Of a DNA stretch of 64,000 nt, positions 37,919 through 50,009 are shown in pieces (position 1 is the stretch's first letter; each line of letters opens with the position of its first letter). The notes under the pieces were generated by a model. It did not search any database. It was not told the DNA's origin and saw only the letters and a program-made list of their open reading frames with translations. Both the position numbers and the translations under genes were made by a program. Source of the DNA: Spirodela intermedia (taxonomy: Eukaryota; Streptophyta; Magnoliopsida; Alismatales; Araceae); NCBI GenBank assembly GCA_902729315.2, contig LR746264.1:1428501-1492500 (forward strand), written 5' to 3'.

Positions 37919-39765
37919 ATGGACGCGCAAAAGCTTCTCCTCCTCCTCGCCCTCGTGCTTCTCCTTCGTCCGGGCGACTCTCAGCACGAACAGACGTTCT
38001 CCGGCGACCCCTCATTCCGCACCGGTCTGGACATCACCGACTCCTCCGGGGTGAGAAAACTGTCTCCGGGGACGCCCAACGAACGGAGGCGGTCTACTCT
38101 GGGAAGCGCAAGCACGGTGAGGAACGTGAAAGACTTCGGAGCACGAGGCGACGGATCGTCGGACGACACCAAGGTAGTAGACCGGTCAGCAATCTCTTTC
38201 GTCTCAGATGAGAATCTCCTTCTAAACCCCCGCGGACCCGCCCGCCGATTATCTTGTATGCAGGCGTTCGCCGCTGCCTGGAAGGCGGCTTGCTCTTCCT
38301 CAGCTCCCGTCACTGTGCTGGTCCCCGAGGGGAAGGCATACCGGCTCAAGCCCATCACCTTCTCCGGTCCCTGCAAGTCTCCAATCACCGTAGCGGTGAG
38401 ACACGACAACCCACTCCCCAGCTCCCCTCGCACCAAAATCTTATTGCGTCGCGCCTCCTTAGACTCCCTCTGTCTTTCAACCGTCGCCCACAGATCAAGG
38501 GAACGATTCTCGCCTCCGGAAGGATGTCCGACTGGGACGGAGCGGACCGCAGGCTCTGGATGCTGTTCGACAAGGTCGACGGCCTCAGAGTGGAGGGCGG
38601 CGGAACCATCGACGGCAACGGGCAGGTGTGGTGGAAGGTCTCCTGCAAGGTCGACTCCGCACAGGTAGCAACCCCTCTTACTTTCTCCGCTTGCGCACTC
38701 CGTGGGACTGCCAGCGGAATTCCTTCCGTCCTCGGCTTTGCTCCTCTCGACCCGCTGACTGACTCGCCTTCTGATCTTTCCTCGGTGCGACGTTAAAAAG
38801 CCGTGCAAGGGTGCACCCACGGTACTTTCTGGACCAGACTCAACTCGTTCAGTTCGTGGATTCCGATGTTTCCGCGAGCTGACTTCTCTGGTTGACTCCT
38901 TGCAGGCGCTGACGTTCCAATCCTGCCGCGGCTTGACCGTAACCGATCTCAAGTTCAAGAACAGCCAGCAGATGCACGTCACCTTCTCGAAGTGCGCCAA
39001 CGTCCGGATCTCCCGACTGACCATCTCCGCCCCCGGGAGCAGTCCCAACACGGACGGAATCCACATCTCCGGCAGCACCGGCGTTAAGATCAGCGACTCC
39101 GTCATCAGGACAGGTCCACCCTCCGCCTCCTCTTCCTCGGCCTCCCCCATCCGAGAAGCCGGAAGAATGCGAGCCGTGACTTCGCTTTAAATTGCTCCCT
39201 GTAGGCGACGACTGCATCTCCATCGTCAGCGGCTCACGCTCCATTACGGCCACCAACATCGTCTGCGGACCGGGCCACGGAATCAGGTACCACATCTCCC
39301 GGCGATGTGCTGGGATCTGCTGCTGGCCTCCTCTTCTCTTACCCCCGTGCTCTCTCACTATCTTCTCCCCTCTCCCCCGTTGACGCATCACATCGTCGCT
39401 GGCAGTATCGGGAGCCTTGGAGCCAACGGTGCGGAACACACCGTTTCCGACGTCTTGGTCGACACGGCGCGGCTGGAGGGAACCACCAACGGAGTCCGGA
39501 TCAAGACCTGGCAGGTAATGCCATCTGGCTGACTACCCAGACCGAATTCTCTCGCGCTCCGTTGACTGACACTGCGACGACGCCGTCGATCGGTTCTCTC
39601 CCTTCAGGGTGGAAAAGGGTACGCCAGAAACATCATCTTCAGGAACATCGTGATGGACAACGTGAAGAACCCAATAATCATCGACCAGAACTATTGCGAC
39701 TCCCCCAAGTCCTGCGGCGAACAGGTGGAGTATGCCAGCACCGCCTTTTGCGTCTCTCCTGCTTC

Positions 39766-39804
<39 letters not shown>

Positions 39805-40088
39805 ACTCTCGCTTTCTCGCTCAGTTCCTCTCGTTAATCTTCAGTTCGCCCTCTGCCGCGCAGAAATCCGCGGTCGCCGTGAGCGGAGTGACCTTCAAGA
39901 ACGTCCGGGGGACGAGCGCCACCGCGGTGGCCATGGACTTCGACTGCAGCCGCACCGTCCCCTGTCGGGGGATAACGCTGCAGGACGTCCACCTGGTCAC
40001 GGCGAGCGGAGCATCTGCCAAGGGCTTCTGCCGCAACGTCAGCTTGTCAAAATACGGCACCGTCGTACCGTCGACGTGCTCCTCCTGA
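37919..40088 (+). CDS. PG4: endo-polygalacturonase, ADPG/QRT2-like (GH28)
   Basis: Tandem paralogue of PG2, same secreted pectin-degrading function. Nine exons: 37919-38173, 38264-38395, 38494-38664, 38801-38821, 38906-39113, 39205-39286, 39406-39514, 39608-39724, 39864-40088; 439 codons. The signal peptide and the NTD, GDD, GHG and RIK blocks are all retained. It differs from PG2 at residues 220 (I to F), 247 (V to I), 252 (D to G), 318 (S to N) and 419 (S to G); none is a catalytic residue. Exons 1-4, their introns and the start of exon 5 appear identical to PG2, while the last 1.1 kb carries the differences. The last intron holds a CT tract not as long in PG2. Looks intact. Confidence 0.9.
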
Positions 40089-40289
40089 AGACGCCTGCTT
40101 CCGTCCCGGAGGATGGAAGAAACAAATTCATTCATTATACCTCGTACACGAAGACGACAATTCATTCATTATACCTCGAACACGCAGATGGCAATTCATT
40201 CATTTCGGTATCGCCCCAACCTCGGTGTGCGATTGTAACATCGTGTAAATTTGTAACCTCTGTAGCTTCTCAATGTCGTGTAAATCAGA

Positions 40290-41450
40290 TTGCCTAGTTT
40301 AATTGCACAGAAGCCTCATGCTGGTCACAAGAGCAACCCGCAGCTACTGTTCCGAACAAGTCAATAGAAGCATGCCTCTGCGTACTAGCGACCGGTGGAG
40401 ACAGGCGAGAGAGAGAGAGAGAGAGAGGCGTTAGTGTGCGGAATGCGAGTGCTCCTCTCCGAGGATCGCTTCGTCTACGATCCGGTCCCCGTACATCCGG
40501 TACTGGGTTCATGTATAGAGGTGAAGTCACTAGCGCAGAGCAGTTTTGAACTAGAGCACTAAACCCTTTCCGACGTCACGGTTTACTCGCCAATAGATGC
40601 GTGGCGTCGTTCAGAAACGGATCGTGTCTCGATTGTTTTCCGCTTAGTACGATCGTACCTTAAAAGAAGAAGCTTTTACCCGCACACAAAGGATTACGGC
40701 GCCAGAAACGGAAGTCTTGCGCACACTGGAGAAACAGCTTCTCGGGTCGGAATGGAAAATCGCCCACCAGCGTTCACCCGGTGTTGAATGCGCGACTGTT
40801 GCCACCGTCGTCCGCTGCGCAACATCCCCAACGTCTCTCTTAGAACGAGGAAAAGAAGATGAAGAGGATCCTTCGGTTAACAATAACGCACATCCAACAC
40901 CGTACAAGGATATCTGGCGTTCCGTGCTACGGTTCACAACGCACAGACAGGGGAGTCCCGTTTGTCCACATCTATCAGACAGCTTATTTGACTCCAAGTG
41001 GAAAACAAGAATCAGAGGGCTCAACAGAGGCGAGGACGGTTGAAACACCTGGGTCCAGAGGCGTCGAGCAGGCCAGGGTGAGATAACACACAACTCTAAC
41101 GCTCGAATCCACACGTGTTCCTCCTCGTCATTTCTCCTACGGCTGTATGGACAAAAACAGGCAAACGTGCATCTGGTAGCCACCGCAAGAGAGAGCACTG
41201 TTTCGGTCTCCTTCTGGACACTCTGCTGGCGCGCGGGCCACGGTCACTGTTCAGCGGATCCTCCGCTTCCCCGATCGCATATCTCGGATACGACGAGTGT
41301 CAACTTCGGCATCTGAGGACGTCATCTCCTCCCCGGGGCCCTCGTCCCCTATAAATAGCGTCAGGCCTCAGTACCACCGTTGCAGCCGCTGAAGACTCAC
41401 TCCCCGTCTCTCTCCGTCGCTCACTCTCACTGAATGATCTAATCGGCTCA
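40290..41450 (+). repeat. Repeat X copy B, internally deleted
   Basis: Starts with the same GTTTAATTGCACAGAAGCC as copy A (29135) and ends with the same TATA block (TATAAATA 41350-41357) and the first bases of a family Y LTR. Compared with copy A about 650 bp are missing around 40640, including the 110-codon open frame. A GA microsatellite lies near 40408-40427. Confidence 0.6.
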
Positions 41451-42815
41451 TTAAAAAAAAATCCTTCTTCGAGGAAATGAATTATGTGTTTCATGGACTC
41501 ACTACATGAGAATAGATTAATAAATTATATGTAGGAGGATTTTGAGGATATTTTGTGGGTGAGAAAAATCTACAATGAGTGGAGAAATGTTATTATTTGT
41601 CAAAATTAAAGAATCATGTTGAAAATCATGTATGAAAGTTTCAAATTTGTGAAGTGAAAAAAGAACAGCCTAAAAATATGAGATCATATACTCCATTGCT
41701 AATTTCAAGAAACATCGTAGACTGTGTCTTCAAATTGTCATGAGCATAGATATGGGTGATAATTTAAAATTGAATTAATTATATTTAGAATCAATTTAGA
41801 TACTAATTATTAAATTTAAAATGCATTAGTACTAGTTTAGGAATTATGTGATGAATTTATGTTTAATTTAGTTATTATTAATTTATGCAATATAAATATA
41901 TTCTTGAGTTTTAATCAATGTACTAACGCAATTATCCAGGGTTTATAACCTTGATAAATATTTTAAAATGGTAATAATTTAATCATGAAGTTAAAATTTG
42001 GATAACATACTTTTTAGATTTTCAATGGAATTTATAATGTGATTTTTCAACAATCTTTTAGTAATTTAGAAATCATCAAAATAATTGATGAAAAATACAA
42101 TGACTCTTGACCACATTAGTAGGAAATGTGCCAAGGGATTTAACTGGTGGTCATATTTCCTCACTCCTCCCTTAGTTTGTTCTGATTTAAACATTATTTA
42201 TAATCCTTTAGTTTCCTTTCTTCAAAATTTCTTCTTCTATTTTTGCTGAAAATTCTTATACATTTAGAGTAATCAATTAATTCTAAATGTGGGCACATCA
42301 AAATTGGAAGATTTAAAGCTCAAAATCTGGTGTCAACATCATCAAGCTTTTAAAAAGATCAAAAGAGAAATTTTAATTTTATTTTATTATTTTTTATATC
42401 AATAAATTATTTGAAATAAAAAATTGATATTGAGATTTACTAGCATCTATATGGATGACTAAATTTACCAAATATTAACTTTAATTATTATTTTGAATTC
42501 AGTTTATAAATATTAATTTTTTGATTATTTTCATAACAACAATTGAGTGGCAAGTGGTTGTGGATCTTTTATCTAAAATGTCATATTTCATTATTTTATA
42601 GATAGCTTTTTAACAAGTATTGTAGCAAAAACAATGACTGGCCGTATTAAGATAATACACAAAAATGTCATATTTCATTATTTTATAGATAGCTTTTTAA
42701 CAAGTATTGTAACAAAAATAATGACCGGCCATATTAAGATAATACACAAAAATGTCATGAAGCATCTTTTGATCACTTAATATAATTTAAAGAGGTAGTG
42801 GTAAGAAAAGGAATA
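41451..42815. other. AT-rich region, no gene seen
   Basis: Very AT-rich DNA with no open frames of note, ending at the LTR of copia-2. It includes the tandem duplication at 42575-42748. Confidence 0.4.
42575..42748. repeat. 87-bp tandem duplication
   Basis: Two adjacent 87-bp units (42575-42661 and 42662-42748), each beginning AAAATGTCATATTTCATT and differing at only a few bases. Confidence 0.85.
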
Positions 42816-45800
42816 TGTTAGAATAGGCCCACTTGGCCCATAAGGCCCAATTTAAACTTATTCTCTCCACGTCCTTATTCTTCCTCCACAATCTCCACTT
42901 CTCTTCCTCTCTCTCTTTCTTCTCTTCTTCTATATAACCTCATGTACTCCTTTTCTTCAATCATCTATTTTAGAGTTTTCTCTTCTTCTTATTAAAATGG
43001 TATCAGAGTCCTAGGGTTTCTCCACCACCACTGCTCTATCTCCTCTCACGGTGTCCCCTCTACTCTCTTGATGCAATCTCTAATAGTGCCGCCTTGTGCA
43101 CCTACCTGGTGCTCAGTCTGTGTAACCCTACATGCTTGTCGCACCTCCTGTCATGTACACTTACGTGCTCGTTCGACACGTGCTGTCATGACTTAGTCGT
43201 TATATAGTAAATCACGCAAATTCAAAATTTAAAAACTAGAAAATACTAATTTTTAGATATTTAAAAGTATTTCTGAACAAATATATCAATTATAATTCAA
43301 TAAAACTTCCAAAAATAATAGTAGTTTTTCAGGTCGATCACATGGATGTAATAATATTGGGTAATTAGTTAGAATTTTCTTCAAAGAATACTATTTTCTA
43401 TGAATTTTACACTAAGACATGAAAATAAAATATATATAAAATTCACAAAAAAAGGAAATAAAGATGCAGATGTCAGAATGACGTCAATGCCCAACGAACA
43501 TGAATCAGGAAGAAACAAAGTTCTACTAGGCGATTCTTACGTAAACAATTACAAACAATTTAATTGATCAAATTGAGATCTATAAAAGCCGAAATAATTG
43601 TAATTGAATGAAGTATAGTTTGGTAAATTTAAATCACATAAATTATCACTAAATAAAGTAAAAATTAAGTTAAAAGTAAGAAAATAGAGTTTCGGTGTCA
43701 CGGTGGCGATGTGTCGATGATGCACTAGAATCTTGAGCATTCAGGAGGATCGTCATGTAGTGTCCACACCCTCGAAGGCTTCTCTTAGATAAGGATGATG
43801 TAGGCAATCTCTAGATCTCCTTACAAAGTCTAGAGATTAATAAAATGGGTCGTCGAATTGTATCTAGTGGCTGTCACCCGGCGGAGTGAAAAAATGGTAA
43901 CTTTACGACTCTCTTGCGGCTGTCACTCGACGAAGAGGAGTTAGATGAAGGTGGGATGCGTGTCAAGGAGCTTTATCCTTAGGTCTGCGCAGCAAGAGGA
44001 GGCTCTTCATTGCATCTCATACGCTCTTAGGAGGTGACGACTCATCTCCTGACGATCATCCTCTTCCTGACGACGGCTTGTTTGCGATCAATCAGATATG
44101 ATTTACTCGATGGATTCGCGATCCTTTTATTGTAAATTATTCAACAATTTTAGTAACAATACTCTGTAAATCACATTGATGAGAGTTCTTGCCAATGATC
44201 CAGCAATTCTAGCAGCTTAATCTTTCACCGGCAATCTGCAGGAAAGTCATGATAATTAGATAAAAATACGAGTTTTGGCTCTAGGAGGATTCAAATCCAT
44301 ACTAGTTGTCTACCTATATGAGAGAGATTGAAATAAGTACTTTAATACCCTTACCAAGTGATGTCATCATGGTATATCTCTATTATAACGAAGGGGTAGT
44401 TTAGGTATTTAAATCTTCAAAGCTTTTCGAGGGAAGGTGTGACACGCGTTTAATCCCACATCACTTGTGTGCCGAAGTTTTGGGCGAATATATAGTAATA
44501 TCACATTCGGAAGTAATGAGTCTCTTTTTCTCGCGTATATGACCACTCCTTGCCCCACAACTGCATGGCCACCAATGACGTGGAAGGGGAGTGACGCACA
44601 CGTGCCCTTATCTATCCTAGCCGCTCAAGTCCCTACTCGCACCTCTCGTCGACTACGCTTCCAATCGGCTGGCTAGAGAGTCTCCTCATTTTGCTAATTT
44701 TTTTTTATTTTTTATTTCTTCATTTATCTCAAAAATAGGACTATAAAAATCATATAAATTCATAGAAAATCACATAATTAGCTAAAAATTCACGTTAATC
44801 AACTGAAAACCACTTTTCATAATTTAATATAAATATAAATCTATTTATCATGAGTTAAGACTAAAAGTATATTATTTACTAATTATTAACTCACGATAAT
44901 GAAGACTTATCACTTGCCCAATGCCACCTCCTAGTGCTCAATACATCACCTCCTGGTGCCCCATTTTGACGTTTCTCATGCAAAACGTCTCCTCCCAATG
45001 TCATCTCATCTCCCACTAATCCTGATCTATAGATCTGGTGGGCGAATCCTCAATGTCTCAGGCACCTCTTCTGTCAGGTCTTCAGCTAGCTGTCACTCTT
45101 CCTCTAATTGAGTCGGCTACTCTATGGCATTCCATCATGACACAACTCACTCAACCGACATATGTTTTCAATGGACATAATTATACATTGTGGGCCTCTG
45201 AATTCAAGCACTTCTTAACATCGCACAACCTTCTCTACCACCTGTCGATTGATCTATCTAGCTTCACTAATCCATCCTTTACTTCATGATCTCAACTCAA
45301 TTTAGTCATTCTTACTTGGATGCTTCAGAGTGTTGAGCTGAGTATTGTCGTGCCTCTCATCTGGATTCACCCTACACAACAACTCTAAACGACATTCGAG
45401 AACATATATGCCAATCAGACAAATATCAGTCGTACAATCAAGATCTTTGAGTCACTTTTTACTTGCAAGCAAAGTGACTCCTCACTTCAAGCTCATTTCA
45501 GTCATCTCCACGCCCTAATACAGGAGTTTGCCATCTATTACCCTTTGACCACTAATCTCCAGACATTCGAGCATTACTGTTAGGAGTTTCTTGCTAGACT
45601 CTATCTAAGTAGACTTCACTCATCAATTACCTCTTAGATTTGTGAGATGATCCTCTCTAGAGATTGGGTACTTGATATCTCTCACATTTTCTCCACTACA
45701 CTTCATGTGAGTACAAGCACTCCTCTTGCTATAGCCAGTTACACATCTACTCCTTCGGTGATAATTGTTTCCACTCCTTGAGTGCCACATGACCCCCCCC

Positions 45801-47200
45801 AACTACGATATCAGATAGTAGTCATCCACTATGTGAGAAGGGTCGTGATTCTTTTCCTCCATACATCTACTACGGCAAGTAGAACTACCCACCTGACAAA
45901 TGTTGAAAAAAAGTTTGGGAAGCCTAACTCTGCCCAACTAGCTCTCTTGTCTTCTTCACCAACTTCTACGGCACTGTCTAGTGTCTCGTCTCTAACTTTT
46001 CAGATGACGTTGACCTCTGCCAAGTATGATGCACTACGTCGTTCTAGTGATACCATAACTTATTCCTTAGTCAATCTGGCCTCGCTTCCAAATCTTTTTA
46101 CACCAGGTACATATGTTCTCCTTACATCTTCATCTTTACCATAGATTATTGACTCAAGGGTCTCCACCCACATGATCGACGCATCTACTATTTTATCATC
46201 ACACCAGCCTACCTCTTATCATCCACCGGTTATCATTGACGATGGTCGGATTTGTCTGATTAATGGACATAACAATACCGTTGTTACCCCGAATATTCCT
46301 CTCACTTAGATTTTCTATGTTCTCAAATTTTCTACTAACCTCTTATCTATTAGTACTATTACTCAAGCTATTCTTTGCTCTATTGTATTTTCTTTTTTCA
46401 TGTACCTTCCAGAATCTATATACTAGGCATAGGATTGGTTTGGGGTATGAGAATAGATAAGGTGTTTACGAGCTAATTTCTAATGAACCTTTTTCTGACC
46501 TTTGGAACTTTTTTGTTTCCTTTACAGCTACTTCATCTCTTTTGTGGCATCATCGTTTAGGATATTTTTATTTTGAAAAACTTTAAAAAATCTTACCTTA
46601 ACTTTCTCTTAGTAAATTTGTGTGCGAGTCATGTCAATTAGACAAACAACATTATAGTTCATACTCGAGTTAAGACGAAATTCTATCTACATCACTCTTT
46701 GACCTCATTTATTACGATATTTAGGACCCCTCTCGTACTCCATCTATCTCAGATCATCACTACTATATTGTCTTTGTTAATGACTATACTCGAGTAAGTT
46801 AGGTTTATTTTCTCTAAGATTGTATCTAAATTCACACAACTGTTCACTTCATTACCGAGGTCATCATTTAGTATTGTACTACACTCAAGATTCTTCACAC
46901 CAAAAATACTTTGAAACTAATCCAAGACTCACTTTGCACATTTTGTGTTGATCACCGTATTCTTCATCAGATCACGTGTCTACACACATCATGATATTTT
47001 TCATCAAACCACTTGTTTACATACATCTCAAAAAAATAGTGTTGCCGAACAAAAATATCGTCAACTACTTGACATTACTTGCACACTATTTATTGAGATA
47101 AATGTTTTTCATTATCTGTGATTTGATGTTCTCCTGATAACCACATATCTCCAAAGTCAGCTTTCTTCATGATGAACTCAATTTAAAGGTTAAATATGTC
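42816..47200 (+). mobile_element. Degenerate Ty1/copia retrotransposon (copia-2), 3' truncated
   Basis: 5' LTR 42816-42997 (TGTTAGAA start, TATA motif CTATATAA near 42931), then a primer-binding site TGGTATCAGAGTCC at 42998. A gag-like frame (PTYVFNGHNYTLWASEFKHF, about 45150) is followed by a protease trace (IIDSRVSTHMID, about 46145), a pre-integrase and integrase region (HHYYIVFVNDYTRVS about 46760; NSVAEQKYRQLLDITC about 47040). It breaks off near 47170-47200 before the reverse transcriptase, 140 bp from PG5. About 1.7 kb between 43190 and 44930 has no counterpart in copia-3 and is probably a nested insertion. Confidence 0.75.
43190..44930. mobile_element. Probable nested insertion in copia-2
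   Basis: In copia-3 the primer-binding site and gag are about 600 bp apart; here they are about 2 kb apart, and this AT-rich block is the excess. It contains phrases such as CCCACATCACTTGTGTGCCG (about 44456) that look like a retroelement LTR. No termini or target duplication were identified, so class and limits are uncertain. Confidence 0.35.
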
Positions 47201-47340
47201 ATCTTCGAGTAACAAAGTTTATATAAATAAGATTTATAAAATGTCACTCTTCTATTTAGAATTAGTAAGAGTCGATTCTCAAAGAACATGAGTAATGAGA
47301 GTAAGAATTCTACTTATTTTATTTCTTATATATATATATA

Positions 47341-47965
47341 CTTGAGATGAGCTGATGGATAAACGAGAGAAAGAAAGTCACGGAGTAATCGGAGGGGGGA
47401 GTCCCGTTCGAGGTGATATACTGACCTCACGTAGCACCTCAAAGGAAATGACGGTTCGAGGACCGGGTATTAAGGGCGTTGGCATTCTTCAGGTGGGTCC
47501 GTCATACGGCGATCACACGAACAAAGGCGACGAATTCTGGACGCAGAGACGCATGCATGCACGGTGCCGAGGAGAGAAGAAGGGAGACGGATCGCGGCGG
47601 CAGCCGGGAGGCGACACTTCCATCTGTCCCGCTACCAGCTCTCCGTCCTTATCCCCGGGACACGCCAGAAAACCGGAAGAGTTAACGTGGAAGCTGCCTT
47701 CCTCGGACGCCCTAGCTCCGCCTATCTCTTCGTCCCTCTATAATACCGACGCCGAGCTATCAGCCATATCCCGCAACAACTGCAAATAGCCAGCCCTCGT
47801 TCTGAAGATCAACCTCGGCGTCTCCCCCCCTCTCCCAATCCCCCTCCCGTACTGGTTTAGGGCGTCTCCACGTCAACACACGCACACCTCTCTTGAGCAT
47901 AGACAGCGTAGATGGGAGCGCGAAAGACTCTCCTCGTCCTCGCCCTCGTGCTTCTCCTTCGCACG
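47341..47965 (+). pseudogene. PG5: polygalacturonase 5' fragment cut within exon 1
   Basis: Starts abruptly at the equivalent of 33980 in PG3 (GACGAGTTGACGGATAAACG) and keeps the leader (TATA-like TATAATA near 47741) and an ATG at 47912. The first 17 codons (MGARKTLLVLALVLLLR) match the polygalacturonase signal peptide. Right after the last leucine-arginine, the sequence changes to repeat X, so the enzyme domain is missing. Confidence 0.7.
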
Positions 47966-48196
47966 TCATGGTTTCCTTCCCAATATAAGTGTGGCGTCGT
48001 TTATAAACGGCTCGTATGTCCACGTTGCTCTCTCAGCTCCATTGGATGTGGTAGGGCGTTTACACGGAGCAGATTCCGTAAACAGCGTGACAATTTCCCT
48101 ATATCACAGGACAGAAAGTGTCAACACGAATCACGCGTCGTACCAGATAGTACCCGGAATATCGAGCGGTTCACAGGAGATCGCTGTATATCGTAG
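47912..48196 (+). CDS. Chimeric frame: PG5 signal peptide joined to repeat X
   Basis: A 94-codon frame beginning at the polygalacturonase ATG. Residues 1-17 are the n- and h-regions of the signal peptide. The remaining 77 codons come from repeat X, are basic and contain six cysteines (KCG, VCPRC, GCG, KCQ, RCIS), ending at a TAG. The usual cleavage region (PGDSQ) is lost, so the leader could act as an uncleaved anchor. The same repeat frame is open in copy C but closed in copy A, so it is not clearly the ancestral frame. No expression evidence; could be a chance frame. Confidence 0.3.
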   Translation: MGARKTLLVLALVLLLRTSWFPSQYKCGVVYKRLVCPRCSLSSIGCGRAFTRSRFRKQRDNFPISQDRKCQHESRVVPDSTRNIERFTGDRCIS

Positions 48197-49740
48197 CTGG
48201 CCCCTTCTCATAGGTCGATCCCAGGTGAAGCACGAGCCGTATTCCTGTTGTTTACCAGTAGGTGGGACGAACATGACTTTGGCGATCGGACTGAGCAACG
48301 AGCACCGGAGGACATGCTCGTCCCGTACCCACAATATACGAAAAGTTGCCGTTTTCATTACATCACAGCCGAGAGTTACGTTTTCGCATTCGAATGCCGT
48401 TTCCAATAGAAGGTTCGGACCCCATCTCACAATGATCGGAAAAACGCCCTCTGAGATACGCCGCGGTTGGGACTCTTATTCGGCAGATTTTACTACTGCA
48501 GCTAAGCCCGAATGAAATCTAGCTCAAACGCAGGTCTTATTCGTGCATCAGAAGGTCACCAGGAAAGAAACTACGCTTAATATAAAACCGGAGTCTGCTC
48601 AGGTTCCGAATAGTTTTGATAACCTGGCCATAGCCTGAAGGATCATAACGCAAGTGAAGAAGTGTTCAACCGCACACAAAGAATTGCGACGGGAGAAAAG
48701 GAAGAGTCCCGCGCACACGGGAGACAGCTTCTCGGGTCGGAATGAAAACCGCCCGAGGCATTTGCCGCGGTGTCGAAAGCACGAGTGTTCCAACCCTCGT
48801 CCATTCCGCAGCATCCCCAACGCCTCTCTAAGAGCGAGGAGAAGAAGAAGAAGAAGAGGATCCTTTTGGTAACAATAACTCACGTCCATCACCACAGTAA
48901 GAGATAAATTGGCGTTCTGGGAGACGGTTCGCAAAGCAAGGACAGAAGAGTCCCGTTCGCGCACGCGTATCAGGCAGTTTATTTGACACCACTCGGTAAA
49001 CAGGAATCAGAGGGCTCAACTGAGGCAAGGACGGTTGAAACACCCGGGTCCAGAGGCCTCGACCATGTCGAGCGGTTCAAGGCCCAATTTCACACCCATT
49101 CCTTTGGAACCCGCAGGCTGTTATTAGTGTCCTGAGTTGCCCTCCGTTATTTCTTGCCTCTCTTCCCTCTATCTTGAGTGTGAACATTTCTTCCACTGTG
49201 CAACGATGAGGACCTACATCCCCGTTACCATTGATCATCAAAATTTCGTCACTGTTCAATATTAGGCTTAAAATGAGGTTCAACGTGGAGTTTAGTGGAA
49301 ATATTTGTAATTTAATTCTCCACGTTAGTCTGAGTTGATATGAGCATCACATATAGACATCTGTGGGTTGAGTTTGTTAACAATCCAAAAATTCATGCAT
49401 GTGTCAATTTCTCATTTTTTAAGGGGTACAATTGTCTTTGAATAAATAAAATAAACTTTAGTTGCAATTAAGATTAAGAGGTGGAAAAAACATGCGACCA
49501 TCGACATATTGTGGCGGGCATGTCGTGAAGAAGGTATAGCTTGGGTGTATACAAATTTGTAGGTTTGAATCTTTACTGGTATTTCTAATCGCTTTTCTCT
49601 TATATTGGGTGTACAATCTCCATTGGTTATTCTGCATTGCCTGCCATTTGGTGGTGGGATATGTAGGGTAACTTGTGTGAAATAAGTCTATGTGGAACCC
49701 CTTCTTTTTTCTAACACTAATACTACCTCACAGAAGTCTA
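47966..49740 (+). repeat. Repeat X copy D, then a diverged family Y LTR
   Basis: 47966-49110 aligns closely with copy C (34360-35540). From about 49120 it continues into a family Y LTR whose end (TTTCTAACA, to 49716) is present but whose first part is missing or strongly diverged. Confidence 0.55.
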
Positions 49741-50009
49741 CCGCAGGAGAGAGCACGGTGTCGGTCTACTTCTGGACAGTCTTCCGGCGGCGCGGGCCAC
49801 GGTCACTATTCAGCTGATCCTGATCCTCGCTTCCCCGACCGCATCTCTCGGATACGACGAGTGTCAACTTCGGCATATGAGGACCTCATCTCCTCCCCGT
49901 GGCCCTCGTCCCCTATAAATAGCGTCCAGCCGCAGTATCACTGTTGCAGGAACTGAAGACTCACTCCCACTGTCTCTCTCCCTGGCTCACTGTCACTGAA
50001 TGATCTAAC
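49741..50009 (+). repeat. Terminal part of repeat X with promoter-like block
   Basis: Matches the end of copies A and B (from CGCAGGAGAGAGCACG) including TATAAATA at 49914-49921, so a second X end piece follows the LTR. The upstream GACGTCAT is altered to GACCTCAT here. Confidence 0.5.
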
